A stretch of DNA of 64,000 nt from Rhodanobacteraceae bacterium (GCA_016717705.1 JADKFD010000098.1:78498-142497), one strand, 5' to 3'; counted from the first letter of the stretch, positions 8,241 to 18,434 are shown. Notes: generated by a model not told the origin, from the letters alone. Numbers and translations are program-made.

Positions 8241-11133
8241 TTGACTGGCCGCCAGCGCGAACATCAGCGACAACGATCAGCCAGGCAGCCCTGGCGCTGG
8301 GCCATCGCCGTACTGCTCGCCTGGGCCCCGCTAGCTACGCTCGCGTCGCCGGTGGTCCCGCTGCAGGGCGTCACCCTGGTCAGCCAGGGCAACTTCGACC
8401 GCGGCTGCACGCAGGACGCACAGAGCAACGATTGCCAACACGGCTGCGCCTTTGTCGGCGAGCGGCTCTACTGTTGGGGCGACTATTTTGGAGCGCTCAT
8501 TCCGGGTGCACCCAGTGTGACTTCGCTGGCTGAGTGGGTGCGCCGTCCCGACCGCCCGTCGGGCGATTTCGATCGTCCGGTCAGCCTGGCAGTCGACGGT
8601 CACAGTTGCGTTGCCGATGCCGGCGGCGTCTGGTGCTGGGGCCCGAATCAAAATGGGCAATTGGGTGTCGGCGATCAGGCGCCGCGCCCGCAGCCCACGC
8701 ACCTTTCGGGGCTGCCCGCAGACATCGTCCAGATCGCGCTGTCTCCGCGACATACCTGCGCGCGCAGCCGCAGCGCTGGCGTCTGGTGCTGGGGCGCCAA
8801 CGACCAGGGCCAGGCTGGGCAGCCTGCGGCGCCGCAGCAGTTGCTTCCGCAACGCGTCCCCGGACTGCCCGCGGTGGTCGACCACATCGCCCTGGGCGGC
8901 GCCCACAGTTGCGCGCTGGCCGATGCGCGTGTGTGGTGCTGGGGCGACAACGCCGTCGGGCAGCTCGGCGATGGCCTGGAAGACGACCATTCCACGGCCC
9001 AGCTGGTCAGCGGCCTGCCAGCGAACGTCAGCGAGCTCGATGCCGGTTGGCGCCACACCTGCGCGCTGATGTCCGGCGGCGACATCTGGTGCTGGGGCGA
9101 AAACGCATCGTTGTGCGATTGGCGAGGCGCGTCGAAGGCTTGCCTGGGCCGGCGACGAGACTGCAACTGGCGACGGCGCAGAGTTGCACGCTGGTGGACG
9201 GTCGGCGCTGGTGCTGGGGCGTCCCGGACCGCTATCTGGAGTTCCGGCCCACCCAGGTGCGCGAAGTGCCACGCATCGACGGCGCGCCTCGGGACTGGTT
9301 GGACGGCTGTTACCAGCAAGGAGAGGCGCTGACTTGCGCACGCGGGCTCCTTGGCTACCCTTACGAGCTGGAAGATGCCAGGCGCGTGCCTTCGATCCAG
9401 GGCCAGCCGGTACAGTTGGCGCTCGGCAGATTCCAGGTGTGTGCACGCTACGCAGACGGGGCGGTTGCCTGCTGGATGAACGGATCGGAAGCTGCGATCC
9501 GGATGCCGATCCCGCCCGCCACTGACCTCGCGGTGGGCAGGCTGCATGCCTGCGCCGCCACCGCCGATGGCGTCTGGTGCTGGGGCGACAACGTCGATGG
9601 CGCACTCGGCGACGGCACGACAGATCCGCGCGCTGGACCGGTGCGGGCGCGCTTCGGCGGCACGCGCGTAGCCGCTGGCGATGGGCACAGTTGCGCGTGG
9701 GGCCAGGACGACGGCCTCCACTGCTGGGGTCGCAACGAGAGCGGACAGGTCAGCGGAATACCGAGCTCGGCACCGGTACCCGCCGGTGCAACGCCGATGG
9801 GCAATGTCGTGGTGGACGCGTTGGCGGTCGGCGCGCAGCACAGCTGTGCGACGCTGGCGCTGCCCGGCGGCACGGAGGAAACCCGTTGCTGGGGACGGCT
9901 GCCGTTGAACGCCATGGACCTGTCGGCCGGGGTGGTCGATTTCAGCCCACGCGTGGTGCCGGCCGGATCAGCGCTGCCGGGCGAAGGCACACCCCGTTTG
10001 CGCGCCGCCGGCTTCACCGCGTGCGTGGGCGATCGCTGTTATGGACTCAATATGCTGCCGCCCGATCGCGGCGAGGACCGCGTCGCCACCTTGTTCGAGC
10101 CGCCGACCGGTGCGTCGACGCGTGCGCTCGGTCTCGGCGGCGCGCTGGTCTGCGTGCAGGGACAGGGTACCGACGTGCGTTGCGTGCCGTTGTCCGGCCC
10201 GGTGTGCCGGTTCGATCAACACCACGGAGAGATGTATCCGGGCTGTCTGGAGGACGAAGCGCGGTTGTCGGCAGAGGCGCGCGGCTGGCGGGCGGTGGTT
10301 GGTCTGCCGGGAATCCCGCGCGGCTTGGCGGTTGGCGAACGCTTCGCGTGCGCGATCGTGGCGAGCGACGTGTGGTGCTGGGGTTTCGCGCTCCGCGTTC
10401 CCGCGGTTGCGCCTGAGCCCGTCTATCGCGCCGGCGCGATCGAACCGGCACCGACGGTGGCGGTCGCGCTCGACGCGGCGCGCGCCTGCCCCGCTTATCT
10501 GGTGTCCTCAGTCAGTCTGCTCAATCCTGACGACGCGTCCGCGGCGGGCCATTGGGGCCTCGATCTGCTGCTCGGCAATGGCAGCCGCTTGCTGCACGGC
10601 GGCCTCAATTTCGGCGGCTACGGCAGCAGTGCCGGCACCGGCGTTCCCGGCTACGCCGCGTTCTCGATCCAGAACCCGCTGGGGCCGAGTCAACGCGTCA
10701 CCCTGGACCTCAGCGGCGACGGCGGCGAGTTCGTGCTGACGGTCGAAAGCACCCTGCCGCCCTCGACCATACGCACGCTGGAGCTGCGCGAACAACTGAC
10801 CTTGAGCGCAACCGCACAACGGCGCACCCTGACGCTGGCGAACGGCTTCCACATCGTCGGCTTGCAACCGCTGCAGGGCACGCGTTTGTTTCTTGCCGCG
10901 ATCGGCACCACCCAGCCGAACGGCGATGCCGCCGCCTTTGCCGGTGGCGCGGTGGTCGGCGGTTGGCTCGACGGCACACGCAGCGGCTTTGCCGGCATCT
11001 GTGCCGCGGACGCAAGCAACGTGCAGATCCATACCCAGGCGCGCAGCACGCGCGCGCCGCCGGCGCCGGCGACCTGCGCTTGCAAGTGCTCGAGGGTCAG
11101 ACCGGCATCGAGTTATACGATAGCGCGGACTGA
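8241..11133 (+). CDS. Secreted RCC1-like repeat protein, frameshifted
   Basis: The TTG at 8241 is preceded by AGGAG and followed by a signal sequence (WAIAVLLAWAPLATLA). At least eight RCC1-type blades are visible, each with a variant of HSCAL...VWCWGDN..GQLGDG. The Cys and Trp-Cys-Trp-Gly signatures are very regular, and paired cysteines suggest disulfides outside the cytoplasm. A beta-propeller fold is expected, but the ligand is unknown. After about residue 730 a non-repeat beta-rich C-terminal domain follows. The frame shifts near 9110 and again near 11050; after the second shift the protein ends in VLEGQTGIELYDSAD at 11133. Both look like single-base errors. Confidence 0.75.
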
Positions 11134-11216
11134 CGGCCTGGTTGGCGCCACGCCGCGCACTCGCGAGACTGTCATGGTTGCGCGAAAATAGCCGCGACCC
11201 GTCTGAGGCCCCTGCC

Positions 11217-11678
11217 ATGCCCGCCATCCGCGCCACCGACCTCCCCGCCCGCACCGGCTCGCTGTACCCGGAGCCATTCCGCTCGCGCGTGCTGCCGCGC
11301 GAGAAGCGCGCGCTGGGCGATGCTTTCGGCCTGACTGCCTTTGGCGTGAACCTGACCGTGCTGCATCCGGGTGCCGAATCGTCGATGCGCCACTGGCACA
11401 CCCACGAGGAGGAACTGATCTACATCCTCGACGGCGAAGTGGTGCTGGTCACCGACGCCGGCGAGCAGGTGCTTTCCCCCGGCATGGTGGTCGGCTTCCG
11501 CGCCGGCGATCCCGATGCCCACCAGTTGGTCAATCGCAGCGACCGCCCCGCCACCTACCTCGAAGTCGGCGGCCGCGATCCGCGCGACGCGGCGAGCTAT
11601 CCGGATGTGGACCTTGCGGCGCGCCAAAGCCCCGAGGGGAAATGGATCTTCCTGCACAAGGACGGCAGCGCCTACTGA
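11217..11678 (+). CDS. Cupin-domain protein
   Basis: This small 153-residue protein has one double-stranded beta-helix cupin domain. The first motif is MRHWHTHEEELIYILDG, with two His and a Glu as likely metal ligands, and the second is PDAHQLVNRSD, with the distal His. Cupins of this size include sugar isomerases, dioxygenases and simple binding proteins, and nothing decides between them here. The start MPAIRATDLPAR is chosen because upstream in-frame sequence overlaps the preceding gene. It sits beside the polyamine locus but on the opposite strand to its nearest member, with a repeat-rich gap between. Confidence 0.75.
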   Translation: MPAIRATDLPARTGSLYPEPFRSRVLPREKRALGDAFGLTAFGVNLTVLHPGAESSMRHWHTHEEELIYILDGEVVLVTDAGEQVLSPGMVVGFRAGDPDAHQLVNRSDRPATYLEVGGRDPRDAASYPDVDLAARQSPEGKWIFLHKDGSAY

Positions 11679-11712
11679 TGCGCGATCGCGCGCGCAAAGA
11701 ACCACGCGTAGG

Positions 11713-13464
11713 TCACCGCCGACGCCGGTTCCGACCGGCTGGCGAACGCAAAGGTGGCCTGAGGTTCCCTCCTGAACAAGTTCTGCGTCCGCGACGGCTG
11801 AAGCAGTCGCCGCAAGGATGACACCGAGACATAGCCCGCGCTCTGGGCGAGGGGGTCAGACGCACTGGAGCCGTCAGCCAAAGGGTTGTGACCGATGTTG
11901 CCTGCCGCGTGGTTCCGGTCCTCGGCTTCGTAGACCGTGCTACGACCTTCGGACCGCGCTGGCGGCCAAGTGGGTCACGAAACTGTTCGAAAGTCGCCAC
12001 GCTCGAGCGCCAACTCCACAATATCGGCGACCGCCGCCGCCGGAGTTCCGCGTTACGACCGCAGCGGTTCTCGCATTCATACGTCGGATACGGCGCGGAA
12101 ATGCTGGACACGCCGGTTTCGTCTCGGGACACGATGTCCTTGCGTGGCTGCTCGGTCACGAATGATTCGAAATTGCGGATCACGATCTCGTTGAAGCGGA
12201 TGTCGAAATCCTCCGGAAACCCGGCGCCCTGCTGCGGGAATTCGCGGATGAACAGGATCGAGGCGAGGATGCCGCAGGACACATACCAGGCGGTTGCGTT
12301 GGTGAAATTCTTGATGCTGTCGGCCAGTTCGAACTGCTTGCAGTCGAAGCCGGTCGACCACGCGCGCCCGTCCCTGGCGACGATCAGGGTGCCGACCAGG
12401 TCGCTGCCATGGTCTCCGTCGGCTTCGCTGGACACGCACACCGATGCGTACGGCGTGCCCAGTGGAATACGGATGCGGCTCATCTCGCCAATCGGGCTGC
12501 ACTCGTAGATGAACTGTACTTCCGGGTGTCGCTGGTAATTGCGCAGCAGGTAATCGGCCAGCGTGTAGGTCTCCTCGTGCGCGACCACGCGCCCGTGCAC
12601 CACGTGATCGCGCAGGCGCAGATCGCGCGCCATCGCCCGCTGATACCAGACGTTGCGGACCGTCGAGCCGCGTGGCATCGAAGGATGCTCGGCCGCTTCG
12701 GTCGCGCGCGGATAGTCCACATGGGCGACCGATTCCAGGTGGAACTCGAGCACGTTCCAGGTGTTGTAGAAGACCTCCGGCGCCGGCACGAAATCGCCAC
12801 GGAACACCAGCGTGTCCTTCTCGTAGATGTAGACGCCGCTCAGGTCGGCAGCCAGCGCATCGGCCGACATGCCCCAGGTGCGCGAGGCGTCGGCCAGCGC
12901 CTTCTTGAAGTAGTGGTTGACCATGCCGATGTTGGCACCATTGCCGATCAGACAGGTTGTCTGCGCCGGCTCGGCCGGCAAGGCCCTTGCGCGGATGTAG
13001 TCGACGACCGGCTCGACGAAATGGCGCAGGATGCCGTGGATGTTGCGGTAATGGTTGGTCTTCGCCAGTGTCTGCTCCTTCCACAGATCGCAGACCGTAT
13101 TGGTGTAGTGCCGGCCGTTGTCGAGGCACCAGCGCAACAGGTCGGCGGTATTCACCTCGACACAGGTCTCGACCACGATCGAGCCCGTCGACGTGAATCG
13201 GGCGAGGACCTCGGCGTAATTCTCCGAGTGCATGCGCAAGTGTTCGAATGACCAGCGATTGCTCACGTTCGGAAACTCGCTGGCGAGCGATCGGCGTCCA
13301 TCCGCGATCACCGATGCATTGTGATCGATGATGGTCCCGGTCACCTGGGCGAAGTGCTTCTGCAGACCCGCCAGCACGCCCTTGCCGACCACGCCAAAAC
13401 CGATGATCAGGACGTGCAGCGGCCTGCGGTTGGAGTTCTCGAGTGCCGTTTCAAATGTGGTCAT
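11713..13464 (-). CDS. hss: Homospermidine synthase-like (saccharopine dehydrogenase family)
   Basis: The family makes homospermidine from putrescine, using NAD+ as a recycled cofactor. The N-terminus has a Rossmann motif GFGVVGKGVL. Further family features are VETCVEVNTADLL, GNGANIGMVNHYFKKAL and VFYNTWNVLEFH, which resembles the FVNTW segment of known homospermidine synthases. The open frame is 583 residues, but family members have about 470. Everything after about residue 460 (below about 12080) translates dispersed repeat C, so the native stop is probably lost through a frameshift. It follows the double SpeE-like gene by about 100 bases on the same strand, making a polyamine operon likely. 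Confidence 0.8.
   Translation of the reverse strand: MTTFETALENSNRRPLHVLIIGFGVVGKGVLAGLQKHFAQVTGTIIDHNASVIADGRRSLASEFPNVSNRWSFEHLRMHSENYAEVLARFTSTGSIVVETCVEVNTADLLRWCLDNGRHYTNTVCDLWKEQTLAKTNHYRNIHGILRHFVEPVVDYIRARALPAEPAQTTCLIGNGANIGMVNHYFKKALADASRTWGMSADALAADLSGVYIYEKDTLVFRGDFVPAPEVFYNTWNVLEFHLESVAHVDYPRATEAAEHPSMPRGSTVRNVWYQRAMARDLRLRDHVVHGRVVAHEETYTLADYLLRNYQRHPEVQFIYECSPIGEMSRIRIPLGTPYASVCVSSEADGDHGSDLVGTLIVARDGRAWSTGFDCKQFELADSIKNFTNATAWYVSCGILASILFIREFPQQGAGFPEDFDIRFNEIVIRNFESFVTEQPRKDIVSRDETGVSSISAPYPTYECENRCGRNAELRRRRSPILWSWRSSVATFEQFRDPLGRQRGPKVVARSTKPRTGTTRQATSVTTLWLTAPVRLTPSPRARAMSRCHPCGDCFSRRGRRTCSGGNLRPPLRSPAGRNRRRR
11757..11979. repeat. Dispersed repeat family C, copy 1 (two parts)
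   Basis: Around 11925-11979 the sequence CTACGACCTTCGGACCGCGC followed by GTGGGTCAC matches the repeat at 24261-24360. At 11770-11790 GAACAAGTTCTGCG is the reverse complement of another part of that repeat. The block lies in the gap between the cupin gene and the natural end of homospermidine synthase, and no gene is visible within it. Confidence 0.55.
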
Positions 13465-13566
13465 GGGAGTTCTCGTAGGTCAGATCGAAACAGGCCCGGA
13501 CCCACGGAAGTTCCGCGGTCCCGTTCTCGCCGCGCAGCACGTCCAGTAATCGGCCCAGGCGACGAC

Positions 13567-15234
13567 TCACAGCCGGGCCAGCGTCTCGGCCCACCACGGC
13601 GGCAGCGCGAAGGCGGCGCGGTGGACCTCGGGGTTGTAGAAGCGCGCCTCCACGGAGCGCCGCGGCTCGCGCCGGGAAACCCCCTTGCGCGAGTACATGA
13701 AGAAAGTGAACAGGCCGCCCGGATAGGTGGGAACGCGGGAGATGTAAGCCTCGATGGCGCCGAACGCCGCGCGCACGCGGCGCAGGTCGGCCAGAGGCCA
13801 GCCGTGCACGTCGCGCGACATGCTGGCGCCGCGCAGGCTGTTGGCGACGATGTCCGAGTCCACGCAGACGCCGTCCTCGCCCAGGCAGACCTTCAGTTGG
13901 GCGTAGAAGTTGTCAGTGAACAGACTCTGCGAGGGCTCGGTCGAGTCGGTAGCGTCGATGATGATGACGTCGAAGTGGTCGCCCTGCTGCGCGGCCTGGG
14001 CGATGTAATCGGCAGCGTCCATCACCTGCAGTTCGAGCCGCGGGTCGACCGGCTTGCCCAGCGCGAACAGGTCCTCGCAGACCGCCAGGACGCGGGCGTC
14101 GATCTCCACCATCACCACCTGCTCGATCTCGGGGTGGCGCAACACCTCGCGCGCTGCGCCCCAGTCGCCGCCGCCGATGATCAGCACCCGGCGCGGCAGG
14201 CGCTCGGCCCCGGCGAGGGCCACGTGGACGACCATTTCGTGATAGATCGCCTCGTCCGCCGTGGTGCCCTGCACGGTGCCATCCAGCGAGAACACGCGTC
14301 CAAAGTCCGGGTGATCGTGGATCTCGATGAGCTGGAACGGACTTTGCTCGCCATGGACCGCTGACATCGCCAGCGCCTGGCTGGTCCCCAGCTCCACCGT
14401 GGCTTCGTGCCACCAGCTTGCCGGATCGCTGTCAGGCACGTGCTCGGCGCAGATCTGCAGCGGCCCGCGCCACCAGGTCGGCAGCGCAAAGGCGGCGCGA
14501 TGAACCTCCGGGTCGTAGTGACGGCCGTGCCAGGTCGCCAACGGCACCGCGCAGGAACCGCCGTCGGTGCGGTGCAGATGCAGGATCACGAAGCAGCCGG
14601 GCGACAAGGCGGTCGGGACTACCGCGCGTTCTGCCGGACCCAGTGCCTCCGCGGCAGCAAACAACTTGCCGGCATAGAGCCCCGACGCCTGCGTACCGAG
14701 GGCCGTGCGCGCGGCGACACAGCAGACGCCATCGGGCGCCATCAAAGCCGCGAGGCCGCCGGCATGCACCGGCTCGTCTGCCAGCAGATCGACGAGGATC
14801 ACCTGAAAGCTGCCAGCTGGCGGCGCGCTGACCAGGGTGACGCGCGGATCGGAAAAGGCGATGCCGGCCGGCAGATGGCGGCGCGCCAGCGCAACGCCGT
14901 CCAGGTCGGTGACCCAGACCACCACCTCGGTCACGAAGGAATGGCGCAGGGCCTCGAAGGCCAGGCCGCCATCCTCGCCGCCCAGGATCAGGACTCGCGC
15001 CCCGCCGGGCCAGGGACCGCCGCCGCAAAGCGCAAGGTGGGCAGCCATTTCGACATAGGCGCGGTCGCTCTCGACACTGCGCAGGGCGCCAGCGATTGCG
15101 AGCATGCGGCCATGGTGGTCGTGGTCGAAGGCGCTGGCGACTCCCAGCGTTTCGCGCTGCTTCACCTCAAAGGCGTTGCGGTGACCGGGACCGGGCCAGC
15201 GGTCGCGCCACCAGCTGTTGAGTTCACCGTGCAT
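13567..15234 (-). CDS. Double-domain spermidine synthase-like aminopropyltransferase
   Basis: The 555 residues hold two SpeE-type domains in tandem. The second (about 275-555) looks active: IYHEMVVHVALA, GGGDWGAAREVLRH for decarboxylated SAM binding, EIDARVL, and IIIDATDSTEP with the catalytic aspartate. The first (about 1-270) keeps the fold but is worn: GGEDGGLAFEALRH, AYVEM in place of IYHEM, and no D-x-T-D-x loop. Both halves end in nearly the same string (DPEVHRAAFALPTWW and NPEVHRAAFALPPWW), showing an internal duplication. The product transfers aminopropyl groups to a diamine or polyamine in the cytoplasm. It is divergent from the BpsA-like gene across 256 bases and leads the homospermidine synthase gene. 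Confidence 0.85.
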   Translation of the reverse strand: MHGELNSWWRDRWPGPGHRNAFEVKQRETLGVASAFDHDHHGRMLAIAGALRSVESDRAYVEMAAHLALCGGGPWPGGARVLILGGEDGGLAFEALRHSFVTEVVVWVTDLDGVALARRHLPAGIAFSDPRVTLVSAPPAGSFQVILVDLLADEPVHAGGLAALMAPDGVCCVAARTALGTQASGLYAGKLFAAAEALGPAERAVVPTALSPGCFVILHLHRTDGGSCAVPLATWHGRHYDPEVHRAAFALPTWWRGPLQICAEHVPDSDPASWWHEATVELGTSQALAMSAVHGEQSPFQLIEIHDHPDFGRVFSLDGTVQGTTADEAIYHEMVVHVALAGAERLPRRVLIIGGGDWGAAREVLRHPEIEQVVMVEIDARVLAVCEDLFALGKPVDPRLELQVMDAADYIAQAAQQGDHFDVIIIDATDSTEPSQSLFTDNFYAQLKVCLGEDGVCVDSDIVANSLRGASMSRDVHGWPLADLRRVRAAFGAIEAYISRVPTYPGGLFTFFMYSRKGVSRREPRRSVEARFYNPEVHRAAFALPPWWAETLARL

Positions 15235-15490
15235 TGCAGTTCTCCCCGGTTGTAACGTTCGCCGAGGCTATGGGTGAACACTTCAGCTGCGGTATCACCG
15301 ACGTTGCGCGCGGCTATCACCCAAGTTGTTTCTGCAGCGCTGTCGCCACGAAAACGCGGGTTTGTAACGAAACCCCCAGTCCAGGCAACCTCCGTCATAG
15401 CCGCCTGCAACATCCGTGATACCGCTCGGTCGCTGATTGGCGCTTTCATCCACCCTGGTTGAATGCCCCTCCACCGAGCAAAGGACAACG
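15235..15490. promoter_or_regulatory. Divergent control region of the polyamine locus
   Basis: These 256 bases separate the leftward SpeE-like gene from the rightward BpsA-like gene, so both promoters must lie here. Two copies of TTGTAACG occur at about 15251 and 15361 in direct orientation. AAGGAC at 15481-15486 is the ribosome binding site for the rightward gene. No clear -35/-10 pair was identified. Confidence 0.45.
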
Positions 15491-16540
15491 ATGGATACCT
15501 TGATCGACCCCCGTCAGCTCGGCCGCAGCGAGCGCCAGATGGTATTCGCCCTGGCCAGCCGCGGGCCGCTCGGCTGGGGCGCGCTGCTCGACGCGCAGGA
15601 CGCCTGCATCGCCGAGTTCGTCGCGGCTCTGGAGCGACTGCGCGCCATCGGCCTGGTGGCGGTCACCGACGGCCACGTCCGCCTGACCCGTCCGGTCGCG
15701 GCTCCGGTGCCGGTCGCATGCGCGTGCACCGCCTGCGACAGCCGCGGCTACCTGGCCGCCGAGGACGCGCCGGAGTTGGCTGCCCTGCGCGCAGCGCTGG
15801 CCGATCGACCGGCGCCGAACTTCGCCTTCGACCAGGGTGCCATCCCGGCCGAGGAATCACTGCTGCGCGTCGCCGCGATGCAGGATCGCGGCGACCTGTG
15901 GGGTCAGTCGGTGCTGTTCGTCGGCGACTTCGACCTCACCAGCGTGGCGCTGGCGCTGACCCGGCAGGCCGAGCGCATCGTCGTGCTCGACATCGACCAC
16001 CGCGTGGTGGACTTCGTCAACGCAGTCGGTCGGCGTTACGGCCTGCCGCTGTCGGGTCGGACCTTCGACGTGCGTGCGGCGCTGCCCGACGATCTGCGCC
16101 GCAGCTTCGACGTGTTCGTCTGCGATCCGGTCGAGACGCTGCCCGGAATCCGGCTGTATCTGTCGCGCGGCGCTGCCGCGTTGCGCGCCGAGGGCTCGGC
16201 GGTGTGGCTCGGGCTGACCACGGTCGAGGCGTCCCGGCGCAAGTGGTTCGATATCCAGCAGGTGCTGGCGCAGATGGGCTTCGTGGTCACCGACATCCGC
16301 CGCCGTTTCAGCGGCTATCCGGACCACGATGCGCCGCTCGAGGTCGCCGGCCTGCAGTGGCCGGTGCTCAGCGAGCTTGGGGCCGGTGGCGCCAACCATC
16401 GCTGGTACACCGCATCCTTCCTGCGCGCCGAGGCCATCCAGCTCCCGCAGCCGGCGGTGGACGATGCCGTCGAAATGGGCGAGGAGTTGTACCTGGACGA
16501 CGAAGCCTGGGCCACGCCGCGCGCTGCCGCAACATCGTGA
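15491..16540 (+). CDS. bpsA: Branched-chain polyamine synthase (BpsA) family aminopropyltransferase
   Basis: BpsA adds aminopropyl groups from decarboxylated SAM to the internal nitrogen of spermidine, giving N4-branched polyamines; it is best known from thermophiles. The 349-residue protein has an N-terminal winged-helix-like region (about 10-70), a CACTACDSRGY cysteine segment, then the BpsA_C core: NFAFDQGAIPAEESLLR, VGDFDLTSVALALTR, VLDIDHRVVDFVN, DVFVCDPVETLPGIRLYLSRG and TTVEASRRKWFDIQ. The GDFDLTS and DPVET motifs correspond to the GDDDLxS and DPPET active-site strings of archaeal enzymes. It starts an overlapping rightward operon. The family assignment is firm; the acceptor (spermidine or homospermidine) is inferred. 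Confidence 0.8.
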   Translation: MDTLIDPRQLGRSERQMVFALASRGPLGWGALLDAQDACIAEFVAALERLRAIGLVAVTDGHVRLTRPVAAPVPVACACTACDSRGYLAAEDAPELAALRAALADRPAPNFAFDQGAIPAEESLLRVAAMQDRGDLWGQSVLFVGDFDLTSVALALTRQAERIVVLDIDHRVVDFVNAVGRRYGLPLSGRTFDVRAALPDDLRRSFDVFVCDPVETLPGIRLYLSRGAAALRAEGSAVWLGLTTVEASRRKWFDIQQVLAQMGFVVTDIRRRFSGYPDHDAPLEVAGLQWPVLSELGAGGANHRWYTASFLRAEAIQLPQPAVDDAVEMGEELYLDDEAWATPRAAATS

Positions 16541-17798
16541 TCGCCACCCGCGCGGACCGAGTCTTCGATCTGCGCGCCGGAGAGCGGCCGCGCGCGGCTG
16601 GCCTGTTCGCGGTGTCGTTCGCCTTCGGCTTCGGGCTGAGCGCGATGGAAATCGCGATTCAAACCAGCCTGCTGGCGTCCGGGTCGCCCGACGGCATCCC
16701 CTGGGCGCAGGTGGCGGTGGGGGTGACCGTATTTTCCGCTGGCGGGCTGCTCAGCGTGCTGCGTGCGCGACTGTCGCCAGCGGTCTTTGTCGGCGCGCCG
16801 GTGGCATTGCTCGGTGCAGTCGCCTTGCTGGTGCTGCCGCAAATCGTCGGCGCCGCGCCCGGTCTGCCCGGTCTGCTTGGACTGATCGCAAGCCACGGCG
16901 TGCTGTCCGCGCTGGCGATGGTGGCCTTCTGGACGCTCGCCGCGCGCAGCTTCGACATCGAGCAGAGCCGGCGTCTGTACGGACTGGTCAGCGCCGGCGA
17001 ACTGGTCGGCATCGTGGTCGCCGGCCTGCTGGCGGCGCCGATGCGGCATTGGCTCGATCTGCCCGCGCTGTTGGCGCTTTCCCTTGCGCTGGTGACCCTG
17101 ACCGGCGTGGCGCTGCTGCCATTTGCGCGCAGCGTCCATGGCAGTACGCCCCACGAGGACGAACTGCCCGCCGCAGCAACCGCGCCGCTGGAGCGTCGCC
17201 ATGTGGGCCGCTGCATCCGCTACTACAGCGCGTACAACCTGACCTACTACCTGATCGAGTACACCCTGTTCATCGCCATCCAGCGCGCCTTCGCGGGTGA
17301 GCCCGAGTCGATTGCCGGCGCGCTTGGCGCGGTCAGTGCCGCGCGGGTCGCGCTCGGCGTGGCTTCCGGCTGTTCCTCACCGGGCGACTGCTGTCGCGCT
17401 TCGGACTTGGACTCGGCTTGACCTGCGGACCGGTCGCGGTCCTGGCCCTGTGCGCGCTCGGTATGGCGGCACAGCCGATCGCCGGTTCGGTGCTGGTGGC
17501 TGCATTCGCGCTATCGGTCGTCGAGTCGGCTGCGCGCAATGCCCTCGGCAAGCCGGCCTTCATGGCGGCGCAGCGACCGCTTTCGCGCGCGCCGCGCGAG
17601 CGCACCCTGTCCCGGATCGAGACCGTCGTCGAACCGCTCACCACCGGCCTCGCCGGGGCCTCGATCCTGCTCCTGCCGGCAGCCTGGTTTGCCGGACCAG
17701 CGCTGCTGCTCGTCCCGGTACCGACCGCGCTGGCCTGGCTGGCGGCGTCTGTCGCGCTCGGGCGCTCTTACCGCCGCCTTCTTTCCACCAGCACTTGA
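16537..17798 (+). CDS. MFS-type multi-spanning membrane protein, one frameshift
   Basis: It begins with GTG inside the TGA of the BpsA-like gene (GTGA overlap), so translation is coupled. About ten to twelve hydrophobic spans are visible, along with FDIEQSRRLYGLVSAGELVG, a pattern typical of MFS or NTT-like carriers. A base appears to be missing near 17362; after correction the frame runs FRLFLTGRLLSRFGLG and continues to 17798. Its place between a polyamine synthase and an oxygenase suggests export or uptake of the cluster product. Substrate specificity cannot be read from the sequence, and the family match is moderate. Confidence 0.65.
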
Positions 17799-17805
17799 GG
17801 GTCCC

Positions 17806-18432
17806 ATGTCGCGTTCGCCGCTCCACCCCGAGATTTATCGCTATGCCCCACGATTCGTGGGCCCCGCGCTGCGTGCCGGCGTGGCCGGCGCAGCACACGA
17901 GGACGTCGAGCAGATCTATCGATTCGCTCTGTTCACGCCCGAGTTCTGCCGCCTGCTGGTCGAAGAAGCCGAGCACCAGGGCGGCTGGAAGACCGGACAA
18001 GACACCACCGCAAACCCCTACGCGCCGGATCTGGACGACGTCTGCGAGCCGGATACCGTGCTGCCGCTGAGCGCGATTCCAGGCATGGAGACGGTCTACG
18101 ACGAGATCATCCGGCGGCACCTCAAGCCCCTCGCCGAACACCTGTGGCCGGTGTTTCAGGTGCAGAAGTGGGACCCGCCCTACCTGCTCCGCTACGAACC
18201 CGGCGTGGTGCAGGGGATGGCCCGCCACTACGACCTCGAGACCTGCTCCATCGTTTGCTATCTCAACGATGCCTTCGAGGGCGGCGGGACCTATTTCCCG
18301 CGTTGGGACTACACGCCGGGCCGCTGCATGCCGGGCACTGCGGTGATCTATCCGGGTGGCCTGTCGCATGTGCACGAGGGGCGTCCGGTCACCGCCGGCC
18401 GCCGCTACGTGCTGTGTTCGTGTTTTTATTGA
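17806..18432 (+). CDS. 2-oxoglutarate/Fe(II)-dependent oxygenase (prolyl hydroxylase-like)
   Basis: This is a 208-residue cytosolic protein with the jelly-roll oxygenase core. The iron-binding facial triad is seen as ARHYD (His and Asp) and LSHVHEG (distal His), and the 2-oxoglutarate-binding Arg lies in VTAGRRYVL. GGGTYFPRWDYTPG is the strand typical of prolyl and lysyl hydroxylase-like members. Such enzymes hydroxylate C-H bonds, consuming 2-oxoglutarate and O2. It starts 7 bases after the MFS-like gene and ends 2 bases before the kinase gene, so it belongs to the same operon. A hydroxylated polyamine is one possible outcome, by context only. Confidence 0.8.
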   Translation: MSRSPLHPEIYRYAPRFVGPALRAGVAGAAHEDVEQIYRFALFTPEFCRLLVEEAEHQGGWKTGQDTTANPYAPDLDDVCEPDTVLPLSAIPGMETVYDEIIRRHLKPLAEHLWPVFQVQKWDPPYLLRYEPGVVQGMARHYDLETCSIVCYLNDAFEGGGTYFPRWDYTPGRCMPGTAVIYPGGLSHVHEGRPVTAGRRYVLCSCFY

Positions 18433-18434
18433 GC

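Noticed and set aside
12409..13251. 280-residue plus-strand frame opposite homospermidine synthase
   Set aside because: Shadow frame; composition follows the reverse complement of the enzyme and has no family motif.
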